From positions 124,001-188,000 of the forward strand of contig NZ_LR134355.1 of assembly GCF_900637205.1 (NCBI RefSeq): DNA of 64,000 bases. The letters are read 5' to 3'. Under the pieces are notes generated by a model. That model ran no database searches. It was not told the DNA's origin and saw only the letters and a list, made by a program, of their open reading frames with translations. Source of the stretch: Mycolicibacterium chitae (GTDB taxonomy: Bacteria > Actinomycetota > Actinomycetes > Mycobacteriales > Mycobacteriaceae). Both the position numbers and the translations under genes were made by a program. Positions 39,401 to 48,201 of this stretch are shown piece after piece; position 1 is the first letter of the stretch; each line of letters opens with the position of its first letter.

Positions 39401-39657
39401 GTGGAGAACACCAGGCCGCCCTCGGGCGGCAGGGAGGCCACGGCCGCGCACGGGATGGACACGTCGAGGGTCCGGGGCGCGCCGGAGACCAGCGGGGCGG
39501 TGACGTCGCTGACGAAGCCGTCCTCGCCCGGGGTCTGCGGCCAGTTGATGGTGGCGGTGGTCTGGTTGACCGGCAGTAACGGCACCAGGCCGCACAGCAG
39601 TATGCCGGCGATCCCCGCGACGACGGCGATTACGCGAGCAAGGCGGAGATCCGGCAC
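36415..39657 (-). CDS. embA: Arabinosyltransferase EmbA
   Basis: 1080 residues, starting GTG 39657 ([11 protein letters not shown]). It partners EmbB in building arabinogalactan. The family layout is kept: an N-terminal helix, an extracytoplasmic domain (about residues 30-200), a GT-C membrane core with [21 protein letters not shown], and a C-terminal soluble domain ([22 protein letters not shown]). It is coupled to embB by a four-base overlap. Upstream, a 2.6 kb insert separates it from embC, so embA must rely on a local promoter in the 225-base gap 39658-39882 or on read-through. Confidence 0.97.
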   Translation of the reverse strand: MPDLRLARVIAVVAGIAGILLCGLVPLLPVNQTTATINWPQTPGEDGFVSDVTAPLVSGAPRTLDVSIPCAAVASLPPEGGLVFSTIPERGIDASRNGLFVRANADIVFVAFRDSVAAAAPRADVDAGACSTLNIWANAGGVGADFVGLPNAAGTLAPEKKPQVAGLFTELQVPPQPGLSAFVDIDTRFISSPSALKLVAMVLGVACVIVSIVALAWLNRRSAHTVRHAWRRLTRVGVATWLADLGVIGTLAVWHVIGATSSDDGYNATIARISGEAGYSANYFRYFGASEAPFDWYQSVLAQLAAISTHGVWLRVPATLAGIATWLILSRWALPRLGRALAANRVTVWTTAAVFLASWLPFNNGLRPEPLIAFGALATWALVENAIGTRRLWLAAAAIVVAVFSVTTAPQGLIALAPLLVGARALARIVRERRPVDGLAAQLAPLAAALSLIFVVIFRDQTLATVAESARIKYVVGPTIAWYQDFLRYYFLTVEESVDGSLTRRFAVLLMLLCLFGLLAVLLRRGKVPGAASGPVWRLIGSTAVGLLLLTFTPTKWAVQFGAFAGLAGALGGVTAFAFSRVGLHSRRNLALYVTALLFVVAWATSGINGWFYTGNYGVPWWDRQPVLAGQPVTTMFLVLAILCSLLAGWLHFRIDYAGHTEVANTRRNRVLASTPMLIVALLMVLLQVGSMAKGFVQRYPVYTTGKANLAALTGSSCAMADDVLVEPDTNAGMLTPVPGQTYGEYGPLGGEDPIGFTPNGISEILEPAEPVTANPGLVNSDGSPNKPNVGVGYAAGTGGGYGPVGVNGSRVFLPFGLDPERTPVLGSYGENRLAAQATSAWYQLPPRTPDRPLVTVAAAGAIWYYDEEGGFNYGQSLKLQWGVHNPDGSYTALDEVQPIDIVAQKAWRNLRFPLSWAPPEANVARIVADDPNLSEDQWFGFTPPRVPVLQTAQELLGSSTPVLMDIATAANFPCQRPFAERLGVAELPEYRILPNFKQVVTSSNQWQSAEDGGPFLFIQALLTTATVPSYLRDDWYRDWGSIERFDRVVSAEQAPDAVIDTGAQRVSGWHRTGPIRALP

Positions 39658-39882
39658 GAGGGTCGATGGTATGCGACGGTGCTAGGAGCCCAATTGGGGC
39701 CGCGCCGAGGACGCGGGATGCGGCGGTCGTTGATCGCCAGGTTGCTGACCCGGGCGGTGATCGCAGCCGCCCCCGGGAGGAGGTCGCTCGGCATTTGCTG
39801 ATGCCCTGTGACCAGCATCAACCCTCACTGCCGACATTCGTGTCGCACACCCTCGACGGGGTATCCCTCGCTTTCTGAGCGG

Positions 39883-40719
39883 CTAGTTGGACGCGTCCCC
39901 GACGGCAGCGAGCACATCGGCTGCTAGTGCGGCAACTGAGGCAGACACCAGGTCGGGGTCCCCGATTCCCTCTTCTGCGCGACCTGCCATGACTGATCCG
40001 AGGGCATCGGGTCCGTCCGCAAATAGAGCGGGCAGCCAATCGAGTGCCTGTCTCGTCACCGTCTCAGAAATCGGGTCGGACAGTAGACGCTGAAAACTTG
40101 CGCCGAGTGCGGCCGTGTCGGTGGTCGCCATGAGCAGGCGATAGACGTCGTGAGCGTCCTTATCGTTGAGGCGGTCGGGGTGGTCGCGCCGTTCATAGAT
40201 TTTGTGGACTTTCGCAATCAGGAGTGCTGCTGGCCCAGCAACTCGGGCGTCGAAAGTTCTTGTGTCACCAGGGTCGAGCGGGGATATCGTACGGACCTCG
40301 TTGTCGACCACTGCGGCTTCCAATCCGACAGTCTTCCTCGTGGCCTTGTTGGAATGAGGTGGGATACGGGCACCGCGATGGGATCCACCGCCCCGGGACA
40401 GCGCCTCGGGCACCATCAAATCGACCGGGATGCCTGCCGGGGTTAGCCATGCCCCAGGCTGGCCGTTCACGTTCGGATAGAAGCCAGCTCGTTTCATTGC
40501 TTCTTCAAGTAGGGGTTCGTTGGGCAGCTCCCGTGGGTCCACCGCTAGGCCACTGTCCTTCGTGGCCTCCGCGACCGCAACATCTGCGTGGCCACTGTGC
40601 AGATAGATGGCCTGTGCGCCGACCACGACGATCGAATCGTGTTGGTCGTTCAGGGCTTCGAGGGCATCCAGAAGGGCCGAACGTGCTTGGACGAGAAGGT
40701 TATCCACGACGCCACACAT
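39883..40719 (-). CDS. AbiEii-like nucleotidyltransferase (putative toxin)
   Basis: 278 residues. The N-terminal half has a nucleotidyltransferase-like signature: SIVVVGAQAIYLH near residue 30, the acidic strand GIPVDLMVPEAL near residue 113, then a helical region (ARVAGPAALLIAKVHKIYERRDHPDRLNDKDAHDVYRLL, quoted in parts of under 20). This matches the AbiEii/GSM-type pattern in which a Lys before a hinge and the segment KDAHD are conserved. It starts inside the end of the upstream gene (20-base overlap), so the two are coupled. Function as the toxin of a type IV system is inferred. Confidence 0.7.
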   Translation of the reverse strand: MCGVVDNLLVQARSALLDALEALNDQHDSIVVVGAQAIYLHSGHADVAVAEATKDSGLAVDPRELPNEPLLEEAMKRAGFYPNVNGQPGAWLTPAGIPVDLMVPEALSRGGGSHRGARIPPHSNKATRKTVGLEAAVVDNEVRTISPLDPGDTRTFDARVAGPAALLIAKVHKIYERRDHPDRLNDKDAHDVYRLLMATTDTAALGASFQRLLSDPISETVTRQALDWLPALFADGPDALGSVMAGRAEEGIGDPDLVSASVAALAADVLAAVGDASN

Positions 40720-41788
40720 CTTCGTTCCGCTCCATCCACGAGATGAGTTCCTCTCCCTCAGAAGGGTTTCGGCCCGGGCCCGTGAGCAGGTCTACTGCTG
40801 CTTGTTCAGCCGCGACAATGATTGCGCCCTCACGATTGGTACTTGTCCCGCTAAACACCACTTCGTATCTGGGCTCCGCAAGAAGCACATTCGCTCCTTT
40901 CTCGGCGGGCCGTAGCCCCCATTCCCTCGCCGCTTGCTCCGCATCATCGACGTAAACCATCGCCGCGCGGGCGGGAGCGTACGGTGCCCACTGTGCCGCC
41001 GCGATCGATCCGGTTATCGCATATTGCGAATACTTGGAGTTGGCAGCCTTTCTCTGTAGCGCTTCCAGGCCGCGAGGCTCTATGTAGTTGGATGTCCGGT
41101 TGTTGCGGATGAAGCTGTAGTCACGGCTCCATCGGCGTAGAAGCCTTGGCCAGTCTTGCAGGACGTAGTCGGTGCCCGTCTTCTGCACCAGCCCCTCTTC
41201 TCGAAGGAACTCCAACACCCGGTACGTTGCGCCGGTAGATGCTCCGGATGAGCTGACGAGATCGCGTGCCGACCACGGACCGCGCCCTGCTATGAGCGCC
41301 CGAACCACACGAGCGGCTGGCTCACCTGCCAGTGACCCGCGTGGCCGACCCGGGCTTCGCCAGGGATCTTTGTCGGCGCCCCGATCGCGCACATACAGCG
41401 CGGGCCGTGATGACTGGACCAGAATGTTGCCGGTGGCGTCGACGAATGACATGCCGCTTTCCGACAGTCGCTCGCGGATAGGGGGGGCGAGGTATCGGGA
41501 CATGACCATGGTCTTGGTGTCGATGAGCTCGCGCTCGGCTGCCCACCGCAGTTGCTCAGAGACCTTGGGAATGTCGCGGCTGACGAGCAGCCGCTTCGCC
41601 TCCACGAGGAAACGAACCTGCTCGCCCGAAGGTGCGGTAAGCGCGAGTATCGCGTCGATCGCAGCGTCCGCCGGCGGTCGCTGAGCATCCACCCGCCAGT
41701 CGTCAGGCAGGCGATCGCGCAGCAGCTGGCTGCACCCGGTCAGGATCTCCGCATCGGAGCTCGGGGGTGTGGTGAGCGGTTTGGTCAA
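40700..41788 (-). CDS. AbiEi-family antitoxin / HTH regulator (putative)
   Basis: 362 residues, starting TTG 41788 with GGAG nine bases upstream. The N-terminal ~120 residues (LVEAKRLLVSRDIPK) resemble a nuclease-like fold. A winged-helix segment follows (ARDLVSSSGASTGATYRVL, then EFLREEGLV). The C-terminal ~130 residues (YAITGSIAAAQWAPYAPA, then LAEPRYEVVF and AAVDLLTGPGR) match the AbiEi antitoxin domain. AbiEi proteins neutralise AbiEii toxins and repress their own operon. Two matching inverted repeats lie at and above its promoter. Family assignment is by pattern recognition; a homology search would settle it. Confidence 0.7.
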   Translation of the reverse strand: MTKPLTTPPSSDAEILTGCSQLLRDRLPDDWRVDAQRPPADAAIDAILALTAPSGEQVRFLVEAKRLLVSRDIPKVSEQLRWAAERELIDTKTMVMSRYLAPPIRERLSESGMSFVDATGNILVQSSRPALYVRDRGADKDPWRSPGRPRGSLAGEPAARVVRALIAGRGPWSARDLVSSSGASTGATYRVLEFLREEGLVQKTGTDYVLQDWPRLLRRWSRDYSFIRNNRTSNYIEPRGLEALQRKAANSKYSQYAITGSIAAAQWAPYAPARAAMVYVDDAEQAAREWGLRPAEKGANVLLAEPRYEVVFSGTSTNREGAIIVAAEQAAVDLLTGPGRNPSEGEELISWMERNEDVWRRG

Positions 41789-41808
41789 TGTGGTCTCCTG
41801 TTCGGGTA

Positions 41809-41836
41809 CTATATATGTTCCGGTGGTTACGGAACA
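41809..41836 (-). promoter_or_regulatory. Promoter and operator of the AbiE-like pair
   Basis: On the minus strand, the inverted repeat TGTTCCG-N7-CGGAACA (41816-41836) is followed directly by TATATA (about 41809-41814), a -10 match. The operator therefore covers the -35 region. The start codon is 21 bases beyond the -10. This fits autorepression by the AbiEi-like protein. Confidence 0.6.
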
Positions 41837-41923
41837 AGAGATTTATCCGAACGCGGTGACGTCCTTTCCCGTTAAGCGCGAATCACCTGTGGCATGCCGC
41901 ACGATAATTCGGGATATGAGCTA

Positions 41924-41942
41924 GTTCCGTTGTCCACGGAAT
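41924..41942. promoter_or_regulatory. Second copy of the AbiE operator-like repeat
   Basis: GTTCCG-N7-CGGAAT repeats the site at 41817-41835 with the same 7-base spacer, 107 bases further upstream. One base of the right arm differs. Confidence 0.5.
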
Positions 41943-42026
41943 GAGGCTTTAACCTGAACGATCTACCGCGGCGGGTCGCCGTGTCGGGGGGCGGGGTTGT
42001 GCCGTCGATTGAGAGGAGCGCAGCCG

Positions 42027-42098
42027 ATGCGAGGCCGATCGAACGTGCTCTCAAACTTCCCTGGGTGTTCAGAGGCTGAACACCGGACCCCCACGTGA
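42027..42098 (+). CDS. Possible 23-residue peptide
   Basis: ATG 42027 with GAGGAG (42012-42017) nine bases upstream opens a 23-codon frame (MRGRSNVLSNFPGCSEAEH...). It spans the first GGTGTTCAG palindrome. It may be a leader peptide, a remnant, or chance. No family is recognised. Confidence 0.2.
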   Translation: MRGRSNVLSNFPGCSEAEHRTPT

Positions 42099-42167
42099 GA
42101 GAGAATCCCCACGAAGCGAGAGATCGACATGACCAAAAAGGATGAGGGTGTTCAGAGACTGAACACC
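42064..42167. repeat. Two copies of a 21-base palindrome between embC and the AbiE pair
   Basis: GGTGTTCAG-AGG-CTGAACACC (42064-42084) and GGTGTTCAG-AGA-CTGAACACC (42147-42167) have perfect 9-base arms and are 83 bases apart. Between them a shorter direct repeat of CCCCACG...GAGAGA is seen. The rest of the 41837-42293 gap shows no larger gene. The sites may be operators, RNA hairpins or recombination ends of the inserted segment. Confidence 0.75.
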
Positions 42168-42218
42168 CGGGGTCAACGGGCCGGAGCCGACGTCAGCCTG
42201 GCGCTGCTTACCCGGTGA
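42129..42218 (+). CDS. Possible 29-residue peptide
   Basis: ATG 42129 opens a 29-codon frame (MTKKDEGVQRLNTRGQRAG...) that covers the second palindrome and ends 75 bases before the embC stop on the other strand. The ribosome site is weak. It may be a remnant of a gene removed when the segment was inserted. Confidence 0.2.
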   Translation: MTKKDEGVQRLNTRGQRAGADVSLALLTR

Positions 42219-42293
42219 CCTGACCGGTGCCAAATCCACTTTCCTGCTCTTCTCCCGTCGTGCAGCTTGCCGTGCACCGTCCCAGCCCGCGAG

Positions 42294-45200
42294 TCAGGAC
42301 TGGCGCAGCGGTGCAGGACTCCACAGGCCGCTGCGGGTTGCGGTGCCCAGATCGATCTCGGCGGGCTCGGCGTTCGGGTAGAACGGCAGCAATCGCTGCA
42401 ACGAACCCCAGTCGCGGAACCAGTCGTCCTGCAGGTAGGTCGGCACCGTCGAGGCGCGGAACAGCAGTTCGCTCAGGCCCAGCGGCCCGCCGCCCAGGTA
42501 GTCCATCACCGGCGAGTTGGCCTCGGCGCCGAAGCGGTCCGGCAGGATGCGCCACTTGGGCACCTCGGTGACGCCGTACTGGTGGCCGAACGGCCGCTGG
42601 CACGGGAACGCCAGGCCGACGAGCCAGTCCAGGAACACCGGATCCGTCGACCCGACGACGTCCTGCAGGGACTCCAGGTCCGGGATGCGCGGCGGGGTCA
42701 CCGCGATCCAGTGCGTGGGCGCCAGGTCGTCGTCGGTGGCCACCAGCCGGATCTGGGTGGCGTCGCGCGGGATGGCGCTCAGCGGGGCCCGCAGGTTGCG
42801 CCAGGCCGGCGCGGCGCCGACGTCGGCGAAACCGATCGAGCCGCCCGGTTTGCCGTCCTCGCGGGCCCACTGCACGACGACCTCGCCCGGGTCGAACCGG
42901 CCGGCCGCCGAGACCACCAGCAGCGGTCCGGCCTCGTCGCGCGGCGGCAGCTGGTACCAGGCCGAGCGCAGCACGGCGGGCTGCTGGGCGCCGGAGCGCC
43001 AGCTGCCCAGCACCGGGGTGGTCGCCGGCGCCAGCCCGAACGGCAGCCGCGCGCGGGAGCCGTTGGCGCCGGTGGTGGCGATGGTGCCGCCCTCGGTGCC
43101 CGCCTCGCCGGTGTTGTCCTCGGTGCCGCCCGTGTCGGCGAAGTTGGTGGCCGCCGGGGTGTCGGTGACCGCGTCCGGGGAGACGTCCGAGGGAATGCCG
43201 TTGGGCGAGAAGCCCGTCGCGATCACCTGGCCGAGCGCGTCGCCGATGTCGACGCCGGGGGCCGGGGTGAGCATGCCGATGTTGGGGTCCTGCTCGACCA
43301 TCACGTCGTCGGCCAGCCCGCACGTCTTGCCGGTCAGGGCCTGCAGATTGGACCGGCCCACCGACCACGCCGGGTACTGCGCGGTCATGCCCAGCGTCAG
43401 CGAGAGGACCTCGAAGAACACCAGGAACCACGACGCGATGGCCAGCGGGGAGCGCAACAGCCGGCCGAACCGGTTGGGCCGCCAGGGCGCGTCGCCGTTG
43501 CTGGGCGAGGTGAACTTGAAGTGGAAGTAGGTGGCCAGCAGCAACACCAGGACCGACAGCCCCAGCAGCATGGTGGTGAAGCCGAACCGCCACTCCGGGA
43601 ACTCATTCGACCAGGGCACCCCGAAGTTGGAGACGTACCACCAGCCGTTCACCGTCGCGAACGACAGCGCCACCACGAACAGCACCACGGCCCCGAAGAT
43701 GGTCCGGTTGCGCCGCGACTGCATCGCGTGCGCGGTGACGGCGACCGCGGCCAGCGCGCCCAGCGAGCCGGCCAGCCCGGCGAACACGCCGAAGTGGTGC
43801 GTCCACTTGGTGGGGGTGAGCATCAGCGCCAGGAACGACACGATGGTGATGCCGATGATGCGCCGGCTCGGACCCGCGGCGGTGCCCGGAATCCGGCCCT
43901 TGCGCAACGACATTGCCACCGCGACGCCCAGGGCCAGCAGCACCGAGAGCACCGCGAAGCGCCGGGCCACCGAGCCGTCGGGGCTGGTGGTGAACAGCCG
44001 CGAGTAGCGGATGTGTTCGTCGAACCAGCTCAGGCTCGGCCCGATCGCGGACTTGAAGGTGCTGGCCTGGATCTCGGCGGCGAACGTCTGGTCGCGGAAG
44101 ATCAGGATCGCGGTGACGGTGACCGCCGCGGCCAGCGGCGCCAGCAGCGCCAGTCGGCCGAACTGGCGGGAACGGCGGTGCATGATGGTGCGCAGCGGCC
44201 CGATGGCCACCAGCAGCGCGCCGATGGAGGCGACGCCGGTGGGGCCGGAGAACAGCGTCAGCGCGCCGATGATGCAGGCGACCGCGACCGGCAGCAGCCG
44301 GCTGGTGGCGACCGCGCGTTCCACCGAGCACCAGGTCAGCAGGATGCCCAGGGCGATGATCGGCTCGGGGCGCAGGCCGTTGTTCAGCGGCAGCCACACC
44401 GCCAGGAACATGCCGGCGGCGGTCCAGCTGGCCGCGGTGCTGGTCTTGACCGCGCTGCCCAGCCGCGGCAGCACCTCGCGGCTGATCAGCCACCAGCACG
44501 CCAGCGCCATCAGCAGCGTCGGCAGCCGCATCCAGATGCTGGCCGTCGAGATGTGCGACCAGATGGCGAGCAGGTCGTAGTACCAGCCGAACGGCGCCTC
44601 GGGGGTGCCGAACCAGCGGTAGTAGTTGGCCATGTAGCCGGCGTTCTCCGACACCCGCGCCATGGTCAGGATGTAGCCGTCGTCGGCGGTGTTGGCGCCC
44701 ACGAAGTGCCACCACACCAGGACGGTGGCGACCAGGGCGTCCAGGCCGCTGATCGACCACCAGCGCGACGGCAGGAAACGCCGGTGCCGCACCCCGTCGG
44801 CGGTGTCGAGGATGTGCAGGGCGATCAGCGCGGCGATGGTCAGCAGGACGCCGAGGATCATCGCGACGAGCTTGAGCGTGGTGGGCGCGGTGCTGTAGCG
44901 GCTGTCGATGGTGGCCGACAGGTTCAGGCCCGGCGGCGCGGGACCGGCGAGATCGGTGAACACGCCGACGATCTGGGGCCGGAAGTCGTAGCCGCCGCGC
45001 TCGCCGCGCAGCGGGGCCTCGGGATCGTCGGGGGTGGCGTCGGTGCCGTCGGCCTGGGTCAGGCCGACGAACTCGGCGGTGACCTTGTCGGCGTGCGCGG
45101 TGAACCGCAGTTCCTCACAGGCCGGGCTGAGGACGGCGCTCATCGGCGCAACGACCACGGGGGTGTTGCGGACGACGACGTTGAGGTTGTTGTTGGCGCG

Positions 45201-45563
45201 TTCGATCAGCAGGCCGCGGTCGACGGCCTTGGGGGCCTGCTTGGGCACCGTGGACAGCAGCACCGAGCGTCCGGCGTTGTCCGGGCCGTCGAGCCCGGCG
45301 GCCACCTGACACGGGACGGTGACCTCGAGGTCGGTGGCCACATACGAGATCAGCGGCGCGGTGACGCTGTCGAGTTGGCCGTTCTGCGGCCAGTTGAGTT
45401 CGGCGGTGGTCTGCTCGACGGGCAGGAACGGGGTGGCGATCGCCAGCAGCGCGCCCAGCAATCCCGCGACGATGGCGACAGCACGGGCCGTGCGGTATCG
45501 AGGCGCCGTGTCATCCACGGACCTAGATGGTAATGCGCCCGGTCCCGGCGATTGCACGGTCAT
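42294..45563 (-). CDS. embC: Arabinosyltransferase EmbC
   Basis: 1089 residues from ATG 45563 ([14 protein letters not shown]); its ATG shares one base with the aftA stop. EmbC extends the arabinan of lipoarabinomannan by alpha-1,5 linkages. The GT-C core has TADDGYILTMARVSENAGY in the first large loop, and the C-terminal carbohydrate-binding domain contains SLQDVVGSTDPVF and [11 protein letters not shown]. The downstream embA is displaced by the AbiE-like insert. The longer frame to 45815 overlaps aftA and is not used. Confidence 0.97.
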   Translation of the reverse strand: MTVQSPGPGALPSRSVDDTAPRYRTARAVAIVAGLLGALLAIATPFLPVEQTTAELNWPQNGQLDSVTAPLISYVATDLEVTVPCQVAAGLDGPDNAGRSVLLSTVPKQAPKAVDRGLLIERANNNLNVVVRNTPVVVAPMSAVLSPACEELRFTAHADKVTAEFVGLTQADGTDATPDDPEAPLRGERGGYDFRPQIVGVFTDLAGPAPPGLNLSATIDSRYSTAPTTLKLVAMILGVLLTIAALIALHILDTADGVRHRRFLPSRWWSISGLDALVATVLVWWHFVGANTADDGYILTMARVSENAGYMANYYRWFGTPEAPFGWYYDLLAIWSHISTASIWMRLPTLLMALACWWLISREVLPRLGSAVKTSTAASWTAAGMFLAVWLPLNNGLRPEPIIALGILLTWCSVERAVATSRLLPVAVACIIGALTLFSGPTGVASIGALLVAIGPLRTIMHRRSRQFGRLALLAPLAAAVTVTAILIFRDQTFAAEIQASTFKSAIGPSLSWFDEHIRYSRLFTTSPDGSVARRFAVLSVLLALGVAVAMSLRKGRIPGTAAGPSRRIIGITIVSFLALMLTPTKWTHHFGVFAGLAGSLGALAAVAVTAHAMQSRRNRTIFGAVVLFVVALSFATVNGWWYVSNFGVPWSNEFPEWRFGFTTMLLGLSVLVLLLATYFHFKFTSPSNGDAPWRPNRFGRLLRSPLAIASWFLVFFEVLSLTLGMTAQYPAWSVGRSNLQALTGKTCGLADDVMVEQDPNIGMLTPAPGVDIGDALGQVIATGFSPNGIPSDVSPDAVTDTPAATNFADTGGTEDNTGEAGTEGGTIATTGANGSRARLPFGLAPATTPVLGSWRSGAQQPAVLRSAWYQLPPRDEAGPLLVVSAAGRFDPGEVVVQWAREDGKPGGSIGFADVGAAPAWRNLRAPLSAIPRDATQIRLVATDDDLAPTHWIAVTPPRIPDLESLQDVVGSTDPVFLDWLVGLAFPCQRPFGHQYGVTEVPKWRILPDRFGAEANSPVMDYLGGGPLGLSELLFRASTVPTYLQDDWFRDWGSLQRLLPFYPNAEPAEIDLGTATRSGLWSPAPLRQS

Positions 45564-47416
45564 CAGGGCTGATTCCGGATCGCCAGCACGAACGGCCCGA
45601 AGGTCTGCACGTCGAAGTAGGGCTCGTCGAACAGTGCGGACCCCAACTCGACGGTGTAGCGGCGCACATTCGGCTGGTTGGGGTAGACGTCCTCGGCCAG
45701 TCGCAGCGTGTAGGCGTCGCCGGCGCCGCGGCGCATCAGGAACACCTCCGGGGCCCGCCAGGGCAACGCGTCCAGCGTTGCCGCGAACTCCTCGGCGGAC
45801 TCCAGGTCGGCCCACTGTTCAATGGCGGCGGCGCGCTGGTCGAACTGCGCCAGCGGGTTGGCGTAGTGCGAGGTCAGGCCCTGGAACCCGAGGTAGGGGT
45901 AGTAGGCCAGGAAGCTGTAGTCGGCGGTCAGCACCACGGTCTCGTCGCGCGGCTTACCCGTCGCGGCGCGGATGGCCTCGTCGATCTCGGCGTAGTACTT
46001 CTCCGAGCCAGGGGGTCGGAGGTCGCCGCGCTGGCCGTCGCCGTCGGTGTCGGTGTAGGCCACCGCGAGGTCCGGGCGCAGCACATCGGGGATGTCCTGG
46101 CTGAACGCCATGCCGCCGGCCAGCCCGATCACCGCGGCCACGGGGATCACCGCGCGGTTCCACCGGGCCGCCGCCGCGAGTGTCACCTCGATGAAGCCGA
46201 ATGCGCCGGCCGCGGCCAGCAGCGTGGTCAGCGTCGGCTGCAGGCGGAACGACAGCAGCGTGGTGCCGGCCAGCGTGGTCAGCATCGACAGCAGCGACCA
46301 CAGGTAGATGGTGAGCACCCCGAGGGCCAGCGCGCCGGCCCGCACCGAGGACCGCGCCCGCACGATCAGCCACAGCGTGCCGAGCATGCACAGCGCGCCC
46401 AGCAGCGAGAACTGCAGCATCGGGAAGGTCAGCACCGCGCCGTCGGCCGGCAGATAGTGCTGCGCGCTGCCGGTGTCCGACATCGGGTCGCGCAGCGCCC
46501 GCAGCACGAACGGCAACCAGGTGATCAGCGCGATCGCGACGGCGATCACGGCGGCCACCGCCAGCCGCAGCACGGGGGTGAGACTGCGCCGCGAGATCGC
46601 CAGCACCGCGGCCATCACAGTGACGGTCAACGCCGCCAGGCCCAGCAGCAGCGTGTAGAACGTCGCGGTGACGCCCAGGAAGATCCCGACGCCGACAACG
46701 GCGGCCCAGCCGCCGCCGGACCGGGCGCGCAGCCCCGACCAGGCCAGCACCAGCACCGGTGGCAGCAGCACGGTGATGATCGCGGCGTAGGGCTCGGGGG
46801 AGGCGTAGGCCAGCGCCACCGCGGTGGTGGTGAGCGTGACGATCAGGGCGTACTCGAAGCGAATGAGCGCGGTCCACAGCGCGAACGCCAGCACCACGGC
46901 CACTGCAATCGAGGTGATGGCCCACGGCTTGTACATCTCCCAGCCGGGCATTCCGGCCAGCTCCGCCGCGCGCCCGCCGAGCCAGAACCAGCCCGGCGGG
47001 TAGAACGGCGGCAGGTCCGCGTACGTCATGTCGCGCAGCGCGGGGTTGTCGGCGAACCGGGTCAGGTACTCGGTGCGGAACTGCTGATCCACCGAGATGC
47101 CGAACAGGTACAGCTTGGTCGCACCCAGCGGCATGCCCAGGGTAGCCACCACGAACGCGGCCAAAAACACCGTGGCGCCGAGCTGCGCGAGCACCCGACG
47201 GCCGCGTCGCCACAACCAGCCGGCACCGAGAAGGGCTGCCAGGCAGACGAATTGACCGACCGTGGTCAGGGCGTGCAGCTGATTGCTGGACGGGAAGGCC
47301 GGCCACTGCACGCGGCTGATGGCGATCAGCGCGACGACGGAGACCGCCACGGCGATCGCCGCCGCCAGCACCATCCGGCCGCCCGCGCTGGCAGCGCGGA
47401 GTAGCGCTGTCTTCAT
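45563..47416 (-). CDS. aftA: Arabinofuranosyltransferase AftA
   Basis: 617 residues. AftA adds the first arabinofuranose to galactan (GT85), priming the arabinan chain. About a dozen membrane helices are followed by a soluble C-terminal domain of ~190 residues (from about [16 protein letters not shown]). The first periplasmic loop ([31 protein letters not shown]) is typical. It starts three bases after the dprE2 stop and ends at embC, so it belongs to the dprE1-dprE2-aftA-embC unit. Confidence 0.96.
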   Translation of the reverse strand: MKTALLRAASAGGRMVLAAAIAVAVSVVALIAISRVQWPAFPSSNQLHALTTVGQFVCLAALLGAGWLWRRGRRVLAQLGATVFLAAFVVATLGMPLGATKLYLFGISVDQQFRTEYLTRFADNPALRDMTYADLPPFYPPGWFWLGGRAAELAGMPGWEMYKPWAITSIAVAVVLAFALWTALIRFEYALIVTLTTTAVALAYASPEPYAAIITVLLPPVLVLAWSGLRARSGGGWAAVVGVGIFLGVTATFYTLLLGLAALTVTVMAAVLAISRRSLTPVLRLAVAAVIAVAIALITWLPFVLRALRDPMSDTGSAQHYLPADGAVLTFPMLQFSLLGALCMLGTLWLIVRARSSVRAGALALGVLTIYLWSLLSMLTTLAGTTLLSFRLQPTLTTLLAAAGAFGFIEVTLAAAARWNRAVIPVAAVIGLAGGMAFSQDIPDVLRPDLAVAYTDTDGDGQRGDLRPPGSEKYYAEIDEAIRAATGKPRDETVVLTADYSFLAYYPYLGFQGLTSHYANPLAQFDQRAAAIEQWADLESAEEFAATLDALPWRAPEVFLMRRGAGDAYTLRLAEDVYPNQPNVRRYTVELGSALFDEPYFDVQTFGPFVLAIRNQP

Positions 47417-47418
47417 GA

Positions 47419-48201
47419 TCAGATGGGCAGCTTACGGAAGAGGCGACGCGGGATGTGGCGCATGACCGACATCAGCAGCCGAACCGGGCCGGGTGCCCAG
47501 ATCAGTTCCTTGCCCTTGGCCGCCGAGGCCACCGCCAAGTCGGCGACCTGCTCCTTGTCCACCGTGAACGGCGCCTCCTTGGCGCCCGTGGCCTTCCAGT
47601 GCTCCAGGGTGGTGGTGGTGCGGACCTGCCCGGGCCGGATGACCAGCACCCGAACCCCGAACTCGCGCAACGCCTCTCCGAGGCCCAGGTAGAAACCGTC
47701 CAGCCCGGCCTTGGTGGAGCCGTAGACGAAGTTGGACCGCCGGACGCGTTCGCCGGCCACCGACGACATCGCGATGATCTGACCGCTGCCCTGCGCGCGC
47801 ATCTTCTCGCCGACCAGCACGCCGACCGACACCGCGGCCGTGTAGTTGATCTGGGCCGTCAGCACGGCCTTGGTCTGGTCCTGCCAAAGTTCCTCGGCGT
47901 CACCGAGCACGCCGAATGCCACGATCGCGACGTCGACATCGCCACCCGCCCAGGCGGATTCGATGAGCCCAGGATGGCCCTTGGTGTCCAGCGCGTCGAA
48001 CTCCAGGTATTCCACCGATTGCGCGCCGGCGGCCTCCATCTGCTCGATCGCGGCTTGCCGGCGCGGTGCGTTCGGCAGGTCGGCGAGGATGATGCGCGCC
48101 TTGGCGTCGCGCAGGTAGCGCTCGCAGATCGCCAGGCCGATCTCGGAGGTGCCACCCAGCAGCAGAATGGTCTGCGGGTTCCCCACGGCGTCGAAAACCA
48201 T
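47419..48201 (-). CDS. dprE2: Decaprenylphosphoryl-D-2-keto erythropentose reductase DprE2
   Basis: 260 residues, a short-chain dehydrogenase. It reduces the keto intermediate made by DprE1 with NADH to give decaprenyl-phosphoryl-arabinose. The nucleotide motif [10 protein letters not shown] is at residues 16-25, the catalytic Ser is in AMSSVAGE, and YGSTK holds the Tyr/Lys pair. It follows dprE1 directly (stop and start adjacent) and leads into aftA. Confidence 0.97.
   Translation of the reverse strand: MVFDAVGNPQTILLLGGTSEIGLAICERYLRDAKARIILADLPNAPRRQAAIEQMEAAGAQSVEYLEFDALDTKGHPGLIESAWAGGDVDVAIVAFGVLGDAEELWQDQTKAVLTAQINYTAAVSVGVLVGEKMRAQGSGQIIAMSSVAGERVRRSNFVYGSTKAGLDGFYLGLGEALREFGVRVLVIRPGQVRTTTTLEHWKATGAKEAPFTVDKEQVADLAVASAAKGKELIWAPGPVRLLMSVMRHIPRRLFRKLPI

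Noticed and set aside
36445..39579. Open frame of 1044 codons on the + strand
   Set aside because: It is the antisense of embA, with His/Arg/Gly-rich composition and no recognisable domain.
39658..42293. Insertion sequence between embC and embA
   Set aside because: No transposase, terminal inverted repeats or target duplication could be seen; the content fits a toxin-antitoxin module instead.
42267..45533. Open frame of 1088 codons on the + strand
   Set aside because: It is the antisense of embC; the same bias and lack of domains apply.
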